Below are positions 11,750 through 30,400 of a DNA stretch of 64,000 nt, in pieces. The stretch spans positions 26,178-90,177 of the forward strand of contig JASANC010001847.1 in the NCBI GenBank assembly GCA_030248135.1. The letters run 5' to 3'. Below the pieces are notes generated by a model, which saw nothing but the letters and a program-made list of their open reading frames with translations, ran no database searches and was not told the origin of the DNA. Position numbers and translations under genes: made by a program. Position 1 is the first letter of the stretch; each line of letters begins with the position of its first letter. Origin of the DNA: Theristus sp. LFF4_11. Its lineage: Eukaryota; Nematoda; Chromadorea; Monhysterida; Xyalidae.

Positions 11750-12460
11750 CCATTTGCTACCATTTACAATTTTAATCGACGTCGTCGACAAACGGAGGGG
11801 GGCACGGGGGCAGTAAAAAATTTGGTGGTGGATTGACAAATGAAACAGCAGTGCTTGGTCACTGTCATTAGCATTAGCAGTATGCGCATTGTTGTGAAAC
11901 TGCAGTTTCCATGGCGCAGTGGCAGTGAAATGTTGATATGGTATCAATGAAAAAGCACCTCAGCTGCGCTTCAAACCCGTTTTGTACATGTAATTTTGGC
12001 CTATTTTGTGATTCACTCCATCAAAATCGATAACAAACTGGTTGCAATCGATCATGAGCTGAAAATGTTGTAACTTCGGAAAAAAACAATTTCATTTGTA
12101 TATTGCAGTCATAACGGAATGAATAGTATGGCGCTATATTTGGCTAGCAACAATGCTAAATATTGTTTTTATGAAGTGGATGGTGGCTGAGGTCTAAAGC
12201 GTGAAACATGAATAGTTTCTGAGTGATTGATTAGCGTCCTTTTGTAGCCATACACCCGAATACACGAGTGGTGTTTCTAATACGTGTTTTTTATTTTTGA
12301 AATTTTCTGATTTTATAAGGGTTTTATAAGCTTAGTTTTACGGGGTAGATCCTATCCAAGTCAAGCTTAAACAACATGCAAACAATTAAGGTGGCCGCTG
12401 TGTTCGTCTTGCTGCGATCGTTCAAAAACTGTGTGATAGGTCAGTTCAAAATTGTTTGTA

Positions 12461-13505
12461 TACCGTAGAGTCTTGCATATAAAGTCGTCACATAAAAAAT
12501 TGAAAACCACTTTTTTTGAAAAAAATGGAATTTTGTGTGACGATCTTACAAGTGGGACAAAGATTAGGAACGGATTAAAGAGTTCCTTATTTTTCAGTGA
12601 AAATTCGTGATTTCTATCCAGACGTTGACAGCAGTACCGAAGATGACAGACATTTTTAGGTAGGGAGGTACCGACACGGCGGGAGGCAATTTTGGGTGGG
12701 GGGGGGGGTGCGGGTACAGCGGGACCCCCGGTCGCACCTCATATTTAGTGCTAATGCACCTGGGAACCGAAAAATCATGATTTTTGAAGAAAAAGTTGTG
12801 ATTTTTGAACAAAAATTCGTGCTTTTTAAACAAAAAGTTGTATTTTGGGAACATTTTGGGAAGGGGTGGGTACCCACGGGGGAGGAGGTGCCGAGTCGAG
12901 AAGGGGTTGGAGGAACCCGGGTTTACGGGGTGGGTGTTACGCGACCCCACCCCCACACGGCGCAACTTCATGCTAGGAGGGGTACACCCCCACCCCCTCG
13001 CACCCCCTTCATCTTCGGTACTGGTTGACAGGGCGGAATTTTGAGCTTCAACATGACCGTTTCAACGGTCAATCCACCCTCAAATTTTCCACTGTTCCCC
13101 GTGCCCCCCCTCTGTTTGTCGCCGTAATCGTTGTAGTGTTTCTATTTTATTAATGCACAATGATATGATTTCAAATAATTTTTTCTCAGTTTATTTTATT
13201 TTTTCTGTGGCATTGTAACCATAATAAACGCGACGACGATCGGTTTTCTCCAACGATGTCGCCCTGAAATTCAAAATAACATTTCTGATAAAAAATCAGT
13301 GTTTAAAGCTTGTTTGACTTTCATCGCACTTTAAAATTTCTCCTACGGTTTCCGCAGCAAAAAATGAAGCAAAACAAAAAGACCTTATAAAAAGGTCCGA
13401 CCTTAAAAACGTAGGTGGGATTTTGAGTTTTCCAGTCGTGTGACACCGGCACTTTTGGGGGTCTTTTAAGTGGGAGGAACCTTATATGCAAGACTTTGCT
13501 GTATA
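12461..13505. mobile_element. TIR element family A, copy 1 (interrupted)
   Basis: The left end reads TACCGTAGAGTCTTGCATAT and the right end, reverse complemented, TACAGCAAAGTCTTGCATAT. TA on both sides is the likely target duplication. A shorter relative is at 29578-29830 with TACCGTAAAGTCTTGCATAT. The inside shares GTGTGACaaTCTTA-type and AAGTGGGAGGAACCTTATAT stretches with that copy. About 390 bp of it is a later insertion (12632-13023). No transposase frame is seen. Confidence 0.7.
12632..13023. mobile_element. hAT-like MITE, copy 1, nested
   Basis: The element starts CAGTACCGAAGATGACAG and ends CATCTTCGGTACTG, so the ends are inverted repeats. It is flanked by an exact 8-bp duplication GTTGACAG (12624-12631 and 13024-13031). 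CAG termini with 8-bp duplications are typical of hAT transposons. The interior has G-runs and several copies of a GATTTTTGAACAAAA-like motif. It carries no transposase. It is inserted inside the TIR element 12461-13505. Confidence 0.85.
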
Positions 13506-13679
13506 TGCACACAAAAATTAACAAACTACAGTTCAATTTTCTGAAACTGGACTAAGCGTGTCCTCGAGTCGAAATAAATTTATTTAGGGTCGGATGCAGT
13601 CAAAGATGCGTGCAATTCTATGGCTGAAGAACATCTTTTTACAAAAGGTACGTAATGATGAGCGAAAAATATTACCTTT

Positions 13680-13800
13680 TCGTGCGAAGGAGTAATGTTG
13701 AATGATGTCTTGGAAAAACCGCACTGCTGAAAAACGCGCTGAACGCGCCAGAATGTACGAGTCCGAATATGAATAAAAATAATTTCAATTTTGTGGAACA
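13680..13800 (+). repeat. Dispersed repeat (GTAATGTTGAATGATGT type)
   Basis: The core TAATGTTGAATGATGT followed by TGGAAAAAccGCAC and a CGAATATGAATaaaaATAA end recurs at 61050-61160 (+) and, on the opposite strand, at 39650-39760 inside Helitron 2. All three show 70-90 % identity by eye over about 100 bp. Origin is unknown. Confidence 0.65.
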
Positions 13801-15199
13801 GATTTTGATCAATTTTGCTTTTTCTAACTGCCTTCATGTTACGCTCTGTTTTGCTGATTATAAATTGCGCGAAAAAGTGAGACGCGTGATAACGCCAGTA
13901 AATGAAACGCGCGGTAACGTAATCTTTTATCAGCTGCATTCCACTGCCATTCCTGTTCAAAATAACAAAACGCCAGCTTCATTGATCAGAAACAATCAAC
14001 TACCATTCCCGTTCAAATTATCAAACAGCAATCTTTTTTATCAGGACAACTGCTATTCCCGTTCAATTAATAGCTGGTATCGTGTGCAGTTTGACTGTTA
14101 TTTTTGCTCCATGAATGAGGCGTGACCTGGCGGACGTGACCTGGCGGACGTGACGTGCCGGATTTTGTGTGCATGAATTGGCCTTAATGATAATAATGAT
14201 ATAATGGTGGTAAAAGTGGTAAAAATAGTGGTGAATTTTTTCCGTGCTTCGGAAAACTGAATTAAGCAATCCAGTAAGTTGTTGCTTTTTCTCACGCACA
14301 AATAACTTTTACATGCGCAGCGTCCTGCTTCTGGGTGAGTGCAACCGCGGGGAAGTCAGGTACAGAGGCGACCTTCTGTGGTGCAATTGCTGGGGGTCAT
14401 TTGGCTGTGGTACCCGGCGAAAATCAGCGGTTGTCATTGTACACAGGAAAAATAACTTTTTTATGCTCTCGTATGTTCCGTTTTTATTTATCTTTATGTC
14501 GACTTTGTGTCGTAACATAACGACAATAAAACGACTTTGTGTCGTAACATAAAGTTGCATGAGTATTCATCGTATGCTATTTCACGCTGCAAAAAAACCT
14601 GTTTTACGCAACTGCATAAAGAAGGGACATTAAAAAGAGTGAAAATGCTGATTGGTTGTTCCGGCGCGGCCTGTAGTTATGTTCTAGCTTTATGTGCATA
14701 AAGTATGCATGAAAACTATCTTCATGCAGTTTGCATGTTCCATCATGTTCAAAATACTTTAAAACTAAAAATTGAAGGTCAAAACTTAATTTGGACATTT
14801 TGTTTTTAAAACAGTACAATGTGTGTGAGTACGTGCACATCATGAATGTGCGAAAAAAACAAAAAATAAGCAAGATTAAAGTTAAAACACGTTTAAAAGT
14901 AAAAACGTGTTGACGTGAAATGGGAGTGTTGTCGGTACCAAAAAATCCAAGTCTTTTGTAAGTTGTCCTTGCTGTCTGACTTGATCTTCCTGAAACCTGC
15001 CAACTAGCTTTACTGCACACACTAGTATGTTATTTCAAGTGTGATGAAAACACCAATAACAACGCTGGCGTTCTATCACCGGTGATTGTTGTGGTAAATT
15101 TTTGAATTGAAGTCAAATTTCACCAGCGCTTAGTCATCAGTGGTCAGCATCACCCGAGTTAACATTTTCTGAAATTTTATTGGATTATTTAGAGGTTAG

Positions 15200-15440
15200 A
15201 CGGATTTTTTGTGAATTACTATACACAAACAATGACAGACACATCTGAGTAGATCTTATAGTGAGGTGATATATTTATGTCCCATTTTTATACTAGGTTG
15301 TGATTTTCGCAGTAAACAAAGCATAAAAAAGAAACTTAATTGATGATAGTCACACCTAATCTTGCCAAGTAACCGAGCACAGACTGGTACTGCAGTCAGA
15401 TGTCAGCTTCAGATACCGACTCTAGGCTCAATGCAACTGG
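15200..15440. repeat. Segmental duplication, unit 1 of 2
   Basis: This stretch matches 16455-16720 with many small indels. Shared landmarks are ATACACAAACAAT, GTCCCATTTTTATACTAG, TGTGATTTTCGCAGTAA and GCATAAAAAAGAAAC in the same order. It is followed in both cases by a hAT-like element start (GATGACAGACATTTT). No frame is conserved. Confidence 0.75.
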
Positions 15441-15600
15441 ATAAATCTAGGAGTCAGAAGATGACAGACATTTTTAGGGGGGGGCTCCTACCCGGGGGTG
15501 CCAAACTTTTTTGGAGGTGAGGGTGTCCGCAAGTGGGACATCCCCGGGGATGCTAATCGGTTCTTGGCCCTGCATCACCCGGAAGTGCAGCTGGCCAGTG

Positions 15601-16054
15601 CAGTACCGAAGATGACGGACATTTTGGGGGTGCCAAGTTTTTTTGGGGGGTAGGGGGTAAGTGGGACCCCCGGTCACCTGCTAGATGGGTGCACCGGATA
15701 CTAATCGGTTTTTGCACCCCCCACCCCACCCCACCCGCATTTTTATTGCAAATTTTTCAGTGAAAAACACTATAAATTTTAAAAAAATTCGCTAATATAG
15801 TTGTTTGTGAGAGTAAATAACCTCATATTGAACAAAAATTCATGATTTTGAACAAAAGTTTGTGACTATGAGAACATTTTGGGGAGTGGGTACCCACGGA
15901 GGGGGGGGGGGGAGGTGCCGAGTCGGTAAGGGGGGGGGGTAGCCAATGGGAGGTCCCGGGTTTAGGGGGGTGGGTGTCATAGGACCCCCACCCCCCAGGG
16001 CGCAAGTTCGTGCTAGGGTGGGTACACCCCCACTCCCCCTCGTCTTCGGTACAG
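15601..16054. mobile_element. hAT-like MITE, copy 2
   Basis: It begins CAGTACCGAAGATGACGG and ends CGTCTTCGGTACAG. An exact 8-bp duplication GGCCAGTG flanks it (15593-15600 and 16055-16062). The interior is similar to copy 1, with long G runs on the + strand and a short TGATTTTTGAACAAAA-like motif. One base of the right end has changed (TACAG for TACTG). Confidence 0.85.
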
Positions 16055-16169
16055 GGCCAGTGTGCACGTGAGTGCAGTGTGTGTGTGTTTGCAGTCACTT
16101 AGTTTGACAGTTGTCAGACTGCACTCTGCCAGCTGGGCAGTCTGCATGTGAGTGCAGTGTGTGTCGAGT

Positions 16170-16290
16170 CGTGAATGGTTGTCGGAGTACCTACGGAGGC
16201 GAGGTCTCGGCCATGTTCCAAACTTTTACAGCACAATGCATAACTTCACGGAAGTTTTCTGCAACTGTTTTTAGCTTTCGCGAAAACAAC
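16170..16290. repeat. Direct repeat with 16798-16915
   Basis: GTTGTCGGAGTACCTACGGA and the following bases, through GCACAATGCATAACTTCA and GCAACTGTTTTTAGCT, recur at 16798-16915 with about 90 % identity by eye. The second copy lies inside the hAT-like remnant 16751-17088. The duplication probably came with element movement. Confidence 0.8.
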
Positions 16291-16750
16291 AGGAGAAAAA
16301 TGTATCTCCAGGTTACATTGCATATGCAGATCAAGAGCGTGTGTGCTTGTGCATGTTAGTTCGAGAACAAGTGACATCTGATGTAAACTTCTTAAAAATT
16401 TGCTAATCTGGTTACTAGTACTGTACATACAGTAAGTTACTAGCAGGTTAGACGGATTTTCCTTGTGCAATTACATTATACACAAACAATTGAACAGACA
16501 CACTCTGGAGATAGATCTTTATAGATGAGGTGATCATTAATTTAATGTCCCATTTTTATACTAGCGTCTGTGATTTTCGCAGTAATCAGAGCATAAAAAA
16601 GAAACATTAAATTGATGATCACGACACAAACCTAATCTTGCTAAGTAACCCACTTACAGACTGGCTGACTCAGTACAGACTGTCAAGCTTCAGAATAACC
16701 GACTTATGGAGACTTACAGATGCACTGAAATAAACAATCTGCAGGCAGCA

Positions 16751-17088
16751 CAGAAAATGACAGACATTTTGGCAGGGGGTACCCACGGGGGCGGGGGGAG
16801 TCGTGAAGGGTTGTCGGAGTACCTACGGAGGCGAGGTCTCGGCCATGTAATGAACTTTAACAGCACAATGCATAACTTCAAGGAAATTTTCCGCAACTGT
16901 TTTTAGCTGTCGCGAAACCAGTGAGTGAGATGGGGCGGGTTGCTGAGTCATGAAGGGGATGTGGAAGTACCTACGGCGGGGGGTCTCGAGTTTTGAGGGG
17001 TGGAGTCACGGAACCCTCCCACCCCCCTCCACCCGCACGAGGCGCAACTTCGTGCTAGGAAGGACACTCCCTCACATCTTCGGTACTG
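16751..17088. mobile_element. hAT-like MITE remnant, copy 3
   Basis: The right end is intact (CACATCTTCGGTACTG), while the left end has lost part of the inverted repeat (CAGAAAATGACAGACATTTT). No matching 8-bp duplication is visible. It shares the G-rich interior and the CGCAACTTCGTGCTAGGA motif with copies 1 and 2. Confidence 0.6.
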
Positions 17089-18483
17089 TGTACAGGTACA
17101 TATGTAAGTCATACCAAGTTGCGCAGTAACAGACTGGCAGTATCATAGACATAAACTCACAGAGTCTGCCACAGATGAATGCCTAGCTACCTTGCAGGGT
17201 AGAAGTTTGGAGATTCATACGCAGACCTGCCAGATTCCATACTGCAGTCTGGTTAATTTACACTGTTGGTTTACTTGGCTGACATTTGAAAACTTGTTTT
17301 TATACATTGAAACGTTGATTACAGGATAAAACTGTCGATTTCAAAAGATAAATGCAAAAAATGCATAAAAAAGATAAATGCATAAAAAAGACGCATAAAA
17401 ATAATTTTTAAGTTTTTTAATGTTTCGCATAAAAATGTACATAAAAATGACAAAAAGCAAAATTGTCTTTACCATTTTTATGTCTGCATAAAGAGATAAC
17501 ATTATTAACTCGCTAAGCAGCATGAGTGCTGCATCCGAGGGCATAAAAAAGTTGTTTTTCCTGTGTGTATGACATGGTCAGTTGGATGAAAACAACTGTG
17601 AAATTGTGCTCACAATTGAAATGCCATATTTTGGTGATTATGTATGATGGAACTGTTTTTAGACTTTTCAACGGCGAAAAACCAAAAAATCAAACTTTTG
17701 CTAGGTTATGCGATGACGGACATTTTTCAGTACGCACCTAGCTGGCACTGCCTTACCATCAAAACTAGTATGACCCCAATTCGCAACTGCAATGTTATCA
17801 CTGTGAACAAATTATCTTTGAAGTTTGAAGCAATTGTAAAATTCAGAACGTTTCCACATTATTTTTCAACAAAAAGCTTGGAAAAATTAAGTTGTGTCAA
17901 CAAAAACAGTGAATCGGTATCGGTTCATCAGTTCGTCTGACCTGAAGTTGTGCTCGTTCCACTAATTGTTCAGAGAAGTTTATGAAAGAACATAATTTCT
18001 TCCACGGCTGTTTCTTCCAACATAGTTTCAGCTCAAATTCTTGCTTGATTTTTGAATACCAGCCGTTTACCTTTTTTGACGTTTTTTGATTACCAGTAAC
18101 AGGGGGATCGAAAAGCAGGTGGTTAACCAATATTCACCTTTGTTAGCGTCGAGAGCGCGTCACCGTCTCCGTCATTCTTTTTTTACTAATCTCGCCTTAA
18201 AATGTGATCTTTTGAATTCTTTGCATCTCATAAATCACAAACAAGTTTGTTTTCTCCATTAAATATCCAAACATTCATGCGCACAAAGATTCAAAAATCA
18301 AAAATTTGAAAACGGAAAATGCAATTTGAACGGCCTGCGTTTGAACCTGATCAGGGTCACGCAGGAGCCAATCAGCGAATGCCCTAAATTTTCTAGTCTG
18401 GCTGTATATACCGCAAAGTGTTGTTTACAATTAAAGTTCCATACAAGATCAGATTGCTTTCGCATAGTGTTCTGTATTTCCAG

Positions 18484-20124
18484 ACTGTCCGGAGCTGGCT
18501 GTACGTTCGGATGTTTCAAACGTTTGACGGTGGCGCTGCGAATGCAAATTGGCAGTGGGAAAGTCCGGATGGTTGGGATTTGGATCTTACTTTACTAAAA
18601 TTGGTGTAATAGATGATTTTATTACCAATATCTTTTTTTCAGAACTCAAAAAGAAAGAGTCACATTGGTTAATGGTTACTGTTTGCGCAGGTGACAACAT
18701 TTCAATGTCCGAATCATACTTGACGGAAACACGACAAGGAAACGATGCAGCCCACGTAGGAGCAACTCACGGTCTGTATAACTCGCGTGGCACCTACGTG
18801 ACAAAGTGGGGCGATCATGACGATGGTCAATCCACATCAAACACCTACGTTTTCAGCCTCTGCCAGAAACGTACGTAGATACAGAATTGTAGATTGTAGA
18901 TAGCACACTGAAAGTCTAATTATAGTGCTACACTATGAAACATAAAATCAAATAACCCGCGGTGTTTGTTTAAACATAAATTTCGAACATTCTCCGTTTG
19001 TAATGTTGGGCTTCTTAAAGAGGGCTTGCTGTTTTGCTTCATTTTTGCTGCGGTACTGTTGGAGATGTCTTTAAAGTGCGATAAAAACCAAATAGGCTTG
19101 AAAAACTGACTTTTCAGTTAAAAAAATGTTTAAAAAAACATGCAGAAGCGTTATTTTTAACCATGTTTTTAACGTTACTTTCAAGGAGACGTCGGAGATT
19201 TTTTTACTGGAAACGACTAAATCTTTACAAGACCTCATCCCGCCAGACGAGACGGGACACGAGACAGAAGGTTGTGAGACGACATGAGACAACGCTAATG
19301 CAATTTTGTGTTTAAAATTTTAATTTTCATGAGGTTCAAATGTTAAATAAAATGTTATTGTTTAATCGTTGCTCTTGTCACCACAGTCCGGAGTCCACCA
19401 GCACCATCGGCTTCACAGCGCAACACAGTTGTTTTTCTTTTAACGATCTGGAACCTACGTGGAACACTAATCTTGCTGCTGCTGTTTTTTGTGCAGTCGT
19501 TTTCCAACATTATTGTCGTTGCAGGCTCGACATATCAACCAAAATTCGCATGCAAACAAGATCTGTCAGCCACGAACGGCACCCTGCAGATCCAGACGTT
19601 TGCACACGAACCGTACTGTGCCATGGCGTGTGCACAACGCATTGCGTGCCTCTCGTACAGGTTGGCCGCGGCATTAAAATTGTTTAGACTGTTGGTTTAG
19701 ACCTGCCACACTGCAGATAATTACACAGCCACCACACTGTCCGAAGATTTATAAGGCACAAAACATGACAAAAATTTTGCCAGTTTCACGGCGGTTTCGT
19801 CTGCGTCCAAAAACGCGGCAATCTGGAGGGGCGTAAAAATTATCGCCAGTTAACGTTAAAAAACATTAGAAAAGCACTGGATTTGTAACTTTGCGCCCAG
19901 ATTTGCACGTGGTCGGTTGAGAGTACTTCCATACTTTCATTATGTTGGGGTTTTCTCTGGGAAATCATGTTCGACAGACTTATCGTTTTTTGATCGATAT
20001 AAAGGCCTCAATTCCTCATAGCTACACACCCACTGGAGATTGTCGCTTGCATTGGTTGAGCTCAGATGAAGATTGGCTGCCTCGTACAGACGATCAGGGA
20101 GCAATACACTGCGATATCATTTGA
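18484..20124 (+). CDS. Secreted/extracellular PAN-domain protein, 5' exon(s) missing
   Basis: Exons with consistent phases: 18484-18571, 18643-18871, 19525-19660, 20022-20124. The joins read WESPD|ELKKKESHW, SLCQK|RSTYQPKF and CLSY|SYTPTGDCRLHW. The last two exons form a PAN/apple-like unit: CKQD...YCAMACAQRIACLSYSY...GDCRLHW, the usual C-x-x-x-C pattern and SY-x-P-x-x-G-x-C-x-L strand. The first two exons encode about 105 residues of unknown type (TFDGGAANANWQWESPD, VTVCAGDN, WGDHDDGQSTSN). PAN modules bind proteins or sugars in secreted proteins. The end is an ordinary TGA after GAIHCDII. An acceptor at 19387 would also keep frame but would add a hydrophobic run inside the protein, so I prefer 19525. 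No start Met or signal peptide was found. Confidence 0.6.
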
Positions 20125-21043
20125 GAAAAAAAGATACTTTGAACATTTGAAAAAACTCGCCTGATTGAGTTTGTCCTAGAGAATAATGCTTTTTGGGTCA
20201 TTATAAGTTACGTGGCGAGTCCTACGATTCTTTATTCTGGCCACTGTATTCAGTCCTACATTTCAAGCCACTGTATGTGCGTATTGCTTTTTTCATCTTT
20301 TTTTGTGTTGTGAACACTCGGGTGGTCACCAACGTTCATCATTTGATTTTTGTTACAGCTAAATCAACCCTCTGAGTTTTACAACATTTGTCGATTTTTC
20401 ATATTTACTAGGTTTGCTATTGTGAGTGACAGGGGCAACATACTGTGACAAAAATTTGGTCAGAAAAAGCTCCAAATGTTTTCTAACAGTGGTCCAATTT
20501 TGAACTCAAAACACCTCAGCACAAGCCAGTGAGAGCATTTTAGAAGTGGAACCTTTTTTTTGGCTCACCCTGTAGTTTGTGAATTTGTGACCCACGGCAT
20601 TCAATCAACTGGCATTGATGGTCTCTATAAACCAAAAGAAACTTGAGATTGATTTGAACCTCAAATTGATTTGAATTTCATTTGCTGTCATGCACCAATG
20701 CAAAAGTATCGATTTCACTTTTATGCTTTAAACGGTTGAATAAAAAATTTTTTTTGACCCACCAAGTCACCTAAACGTTCAAATCAGAAGAAGTGGCAAT
20801 TGAATCAGAATGTGAATGATCATCCGAAAGCGTATTGCAGATGCTAAGTGCGTTCGCAGTTGAACGTTTTGGTCGTACGTAGCAGTCACAGTCAACCCAC
20901 ACCATCTGTCACATCATCATTTGAACAACAGCCGTTTCTCATCGTTTCCCCATATAGTCCTTGAAGAATAAAACACGATCAGTTGACATCATATTTTAAA
21001 AAATTAAAATTATGAACAACTTAAAAAACCAGTATCAAAAACG
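20125..21043. other. Intergenic, no feature
   Basis: This is AT-rich sequence between converging genes (PAN + and aquaporin -). I see no exon, repeat with inverted ends or RNA gene. A plus-strand AATAAA near 20965 is not obviously tied to a gene. Confidence 0.6.
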
Positions 21044-26365
<5,322 letters not shown>

Positions 26366-26428
26366 GGTCGCTTGCTCGCTCTGCAAATGCTGTACATTGT
26401 GATTGTTGTTGTTTTTTGTTAATTTCAA

Positions 26429-27489
26429 CCGAATTTTGTTAGCTGCTAATGCTGCTTACTCATTGTAAAAATACTCATACGTAAAATTTGGAGACGACAC
26501 GATAAGGTAAGGGATGGGTACAAAAAAACCGGTGATATTAGCTTGGTTTGTCGTTTGGTTGCTGAAATGACAAAAAAATGATAAGCGGCAGCCGGGAGCG
26601 TTGCTGCTTGGAAATGAGACACAAGCAAAGAGAAACAGAAACCAAAAATCAAACACAGCTCTGCAAATACAAAGAATTTTCAAAAAAAACAGTTTGTTGG
26701 ATACTGAATGAACATGACATTTCCGCATAATTTGAAATTTTGAATGTTGAAACCTGCAGGGTTGCCTTTATTATAATAACAGATGCAGTACTAAAATCCC
26801 ATTTGTCAACTGTCAAAGTGAGCAAAAGATCGTTGTTTGCGTGATTTAGTCTTTTGAATGGCAAAAGTCTTTTGAATAGGTTTTGGTTTTGGATTTGAAA
26901 TACCATTCGTTTCCATTGCGGGTTATGTGTTTAATATGACAAGTTGCTTTTTATTCCATCTTTGTTTTTTTAACTCTGTAGCAGCTGTTGCTTAAGCAAA
27001 TTTTTCATTCTACATGACCGCCACCGCATGGCCTTGACCTTATCACACCGTATGACTTCAAACGGTTCAATAAGATTTAGTGGCGAGAACGTTTTTCGAT
27101 TATTTCGATTATTCAAAGTACATATCAATTAGCAAAGAGTGCAATTTATAGTTTTTTTTTTATTTTAAGCGGCAAAATTATCAATGTGATAAACAAGTAC
27201 AAAGCTATGCAAAATTAATTGAAAATCAATCGACTTTCACAAAAAAGTGAATCCCAATCGTTAAAGCACACTTGTTTCACAATATACCATGGCTTAAAGA
27301 CATACTTTTCACAGTTCGACACCATTATGGTTGAAATGTGGTCATCAGAGGCACAGAAATCTGCTATTCAAAAAAAAAGAATTTCTTGACTTGGAATAAG
27401 CAACGCAAAAAACAGAACCGTCATAAAAATTCTCTCCAAACCAAAATTTCTGACCATATTGCTGAGCTTGGAGCGACTTGCCCGGCCGG
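26429..27489. other. Intergenic, no feature
   Basis: AT-rich sequence between the distal aquaporin exon and the 3' end of the vWA gene. Presumably it holds the aquaporin distal promoter, but I see no defined motif. Short frames here have no support. Confidence 0.55.
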
Positions 27490-30400
27490 CTATTTTCTAC
27501 AATTCGAATTGTACTGCGAAAACAGTCGTTTCTTGAGCGTGTTGAATTCGTCGTCGTTCACAAAGACGTTGCGTCTGTCGCCGGTGATGTCGACCAGCTG
27601 CGACACGTTCACTTTCATCACACCTTGACCCGCATAGACATTCTGCGTGGCAAAATTTTTTAAACTGCAATGAATGGTGTCAATCATCACGGATGTTTGA
27701 CTGGCATTCGAAAAACAAAACAAACCTTTCAATCAATAAGCCGATCAGCCTGTTAGGCTGCATGGACGAAAAAGCTCCGCCAGTAAGTTACAATAAATAT
27801 CCGGCATTTCCAAAATCAAATGCCACGAGAGTGTTTCTGTTGGATTCCCAGAAGTAAAAACCGCCGCGTCAGAGTGAGAAGAATTGCAGCACGCACATTG
27901 TACTCGTAGTCGGTGCCCGCCGCCAGCACCTCCATTTTCTTCAGTTTGCGCAGCGCGGTCGCTGCCGCCAGTGGGTCCTGTTGACTGTAGCCGTCCGAGA
28001 AGACGAGCACCACGCGGCCGGCCGCCTCCGACAGCGCACGGAAACCGAAGCGATGCCGGTTGGACTCGTCGAAGTCGTGCATGCTGACCACCAGGGCACC
28101 CGCTGCACAGTCAAAGCGCACTATTTGAGATTCTCTCTCCGACGAAAATAACAACGCCACTAAACGCGCTGCTAACATTGAGTTGAAGCATATGAAGAAG
28201 TTATAGTGAAAAGTTTGAAAAAGTTAAGGTTGAGTTTTGTAGCAATATTACTTTGTTGAAAATTTTTAAATTTTTCTTTCAGAAAATAAAAAAACTCCAC
28301 CGACCAGTATCCGTCCAGCCACCGAACCACTGAGCATCCTGGATGTCTTTGATGATGGCATCTTTGGTGAAGTGAGAGTTGAACCGGAACTCTGGCTGCA
28401 ACGCAACAACTTATTCAGCAACAGTTGCTTCTTTAACTGCTCACAGTTTTGTTTCAAGGTTTGCAGGTTTTAATGTGATTTCTTTTATATAAAAAAAGAG
28501 TACTGCAGAGATCTGGCTTGTGTGTCCACTTCAATTTCTTTGAGTACACGTGTCATAAAACAGGCGCGTTTTAACAGAAAGGTGCCACCAACCACTACAT
28601 TTCCAATGGATGAATATTTGAGCATTGCGACGCGCGTTGTGTCTTCACTGACGTCCAACGATCGCACCAAATCAACGGCCATCTCCTTGAACTTGATGTG
28701 CTCATCAATGACACTGCCAGAGAAATCGACCACCAGTTGCAGATCCAGCTCACAACCTGCACAGACAAATGCGCGTTTGGTTTTGAAAGAGCCATTTACT
28801 GTCCGCATCCGCAAAATTGAAAAATTCTCCACCTGTTGGCTGCTTTTTCGTTGTCGTCGTTGTGGTCGTGGTCGTGGTTGTCGTCGTCGTCGTCGTTGTT
28901 CTCCTTGTTGTCGTTGCTAAAAACGAGTAAAGTTCCTTGCGAAAGATTCGTCTTTTTGAACACACGTCCGTCTTGAACAAAACGCACAACGCACTAACTC
29001 TCCATTACAAACTCTTTTTGACAACCGAAAACTGCAGTGAAACAGCGTCGATTCCAATATATACGATACAATCTTAGGTGCCCGTAGTCTTTTGGCATTC
29101 GGTAGCGACCTGCAACATTTTCGGTGAATGTCTATTTTAAAGAAGCAAACCCACGAGGCGTTTGTCGTGGCGTTGTTGTTGTTGTTGTTGTTCTCCTCCT
29201 GGTTGTGGTCACCGGCTCGTCACGTTCGCAGTTCAGTCTCCTCTCCAGAATGTCCTTCACCTTGCCAAGCGCATCCGGCTCTTCTATTACTCTGCGTTCA
29301 ATGTTGCCACACCAGCGGAACATGTTCGCACGGCCACGATTCTCTTTAGGGCTGTGCAGCAATGGGCAACACATAACATTCAGTTTCCGTAATCTTGAAT
29401 AACTGCTTTAAGAAATATCTATATTGAAATGTTTTTCCAACGACGACAAAAATAAAAATGCAAGATTTCAGCAATTTGCTCCACCTATCAGTGGTAACAT
29501 GCATATTTCAGTTGTTTGCCAAGGTCACCACGTCTGGAACTCTTCTCAGTTTCTCAGTGAACGTACGTATGTACGTATACCGTAAAGTCTTGCATATAAG
29601 GTCTCCTTATATAAATTTGAAAATCAAAAATTTCCGAAAAAAGTGGAATTTCGTGTGACAACCTTATAAATGGGAGGAGGCCTTATAAAGCGAACATTAG
29701 GAATTCCTGGCCTTATAAACGGGGTAGGATTTTGACCAAGTCAAAATTTTAAATTTTTTAGTTTCCCGCCGTGTGACACTCCGCCCACTTTTGGGTGGGG
29801 GTCTTATAAGTGGGAGGAACCTTATATTCAACCTGTGTGCCGATATTCAATCGAAATGTGTTCCAAAAACTTGCATGGCTCACTCGTGTATGTCTGCCAG
29901 GAGCACGCAGTATAGTATCAAGTTTCGAGTGTTGAAGAACTTCGCAGCGTATTCATCGGACAGCCGGTCCTGGTCTGCATCGCCATTCACTTTTCCATCC
30001 GACACAAAGAAAACGAGCGTCTGATCTGGTTCTCCTGTAACAACAGGCATAAGGACACTCTGTTGAACTGGAACAAAACTTCAAAGCTTGATGAATCCAG
30101 CTTCTGTGGATGTTCTGATGTTATGTACAAAAATACAAAAATTTTCATTTGCAAAAAAACATTTTTTGCTACAAAAATAATATGCAAGCAAAAAAACGCT
30201 GATGAGCTTCAATGACAAGAAATACCAGTTTTTAGTCGGTTGCAGTTTTGTACCTTTTTCATGTTCCGGTCTTGCCTCATACAATTCGTAGGCTTTCTGC
30301 CACGCCCAGCCCATTGGAGTGTTCCCCTTGAACAGACGCTGTCGATTGACGAAACCAGTCCATTTGCGATTGGTCTGCAGGTACGGCAAATGATCGGCTG

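Larger units (their letters stand above)
11750..18483. other. Repeat-rich intergenic region
   Basis: No exon is supported here. It holds the TIR element at 12461-13505 with a nested hAT-like MITE, further hAT-like copies at 15601-16054 and 16751-17088, two diverged segmental duplications, and a dispersed 100-bp repeat near 13680-13800. Most long frames overlap these repeats. 17100-18480 is AT-rich; it may contain the missing 5' exon of the PAN gene but I could not pick one. Confidence 0.6.

Noticed and set aside
13580..14125. Two opposing frames above 115 residues
   Set aside because: They overlap the dispersed repeat and AT-rich DNA and have no domain or splice support.
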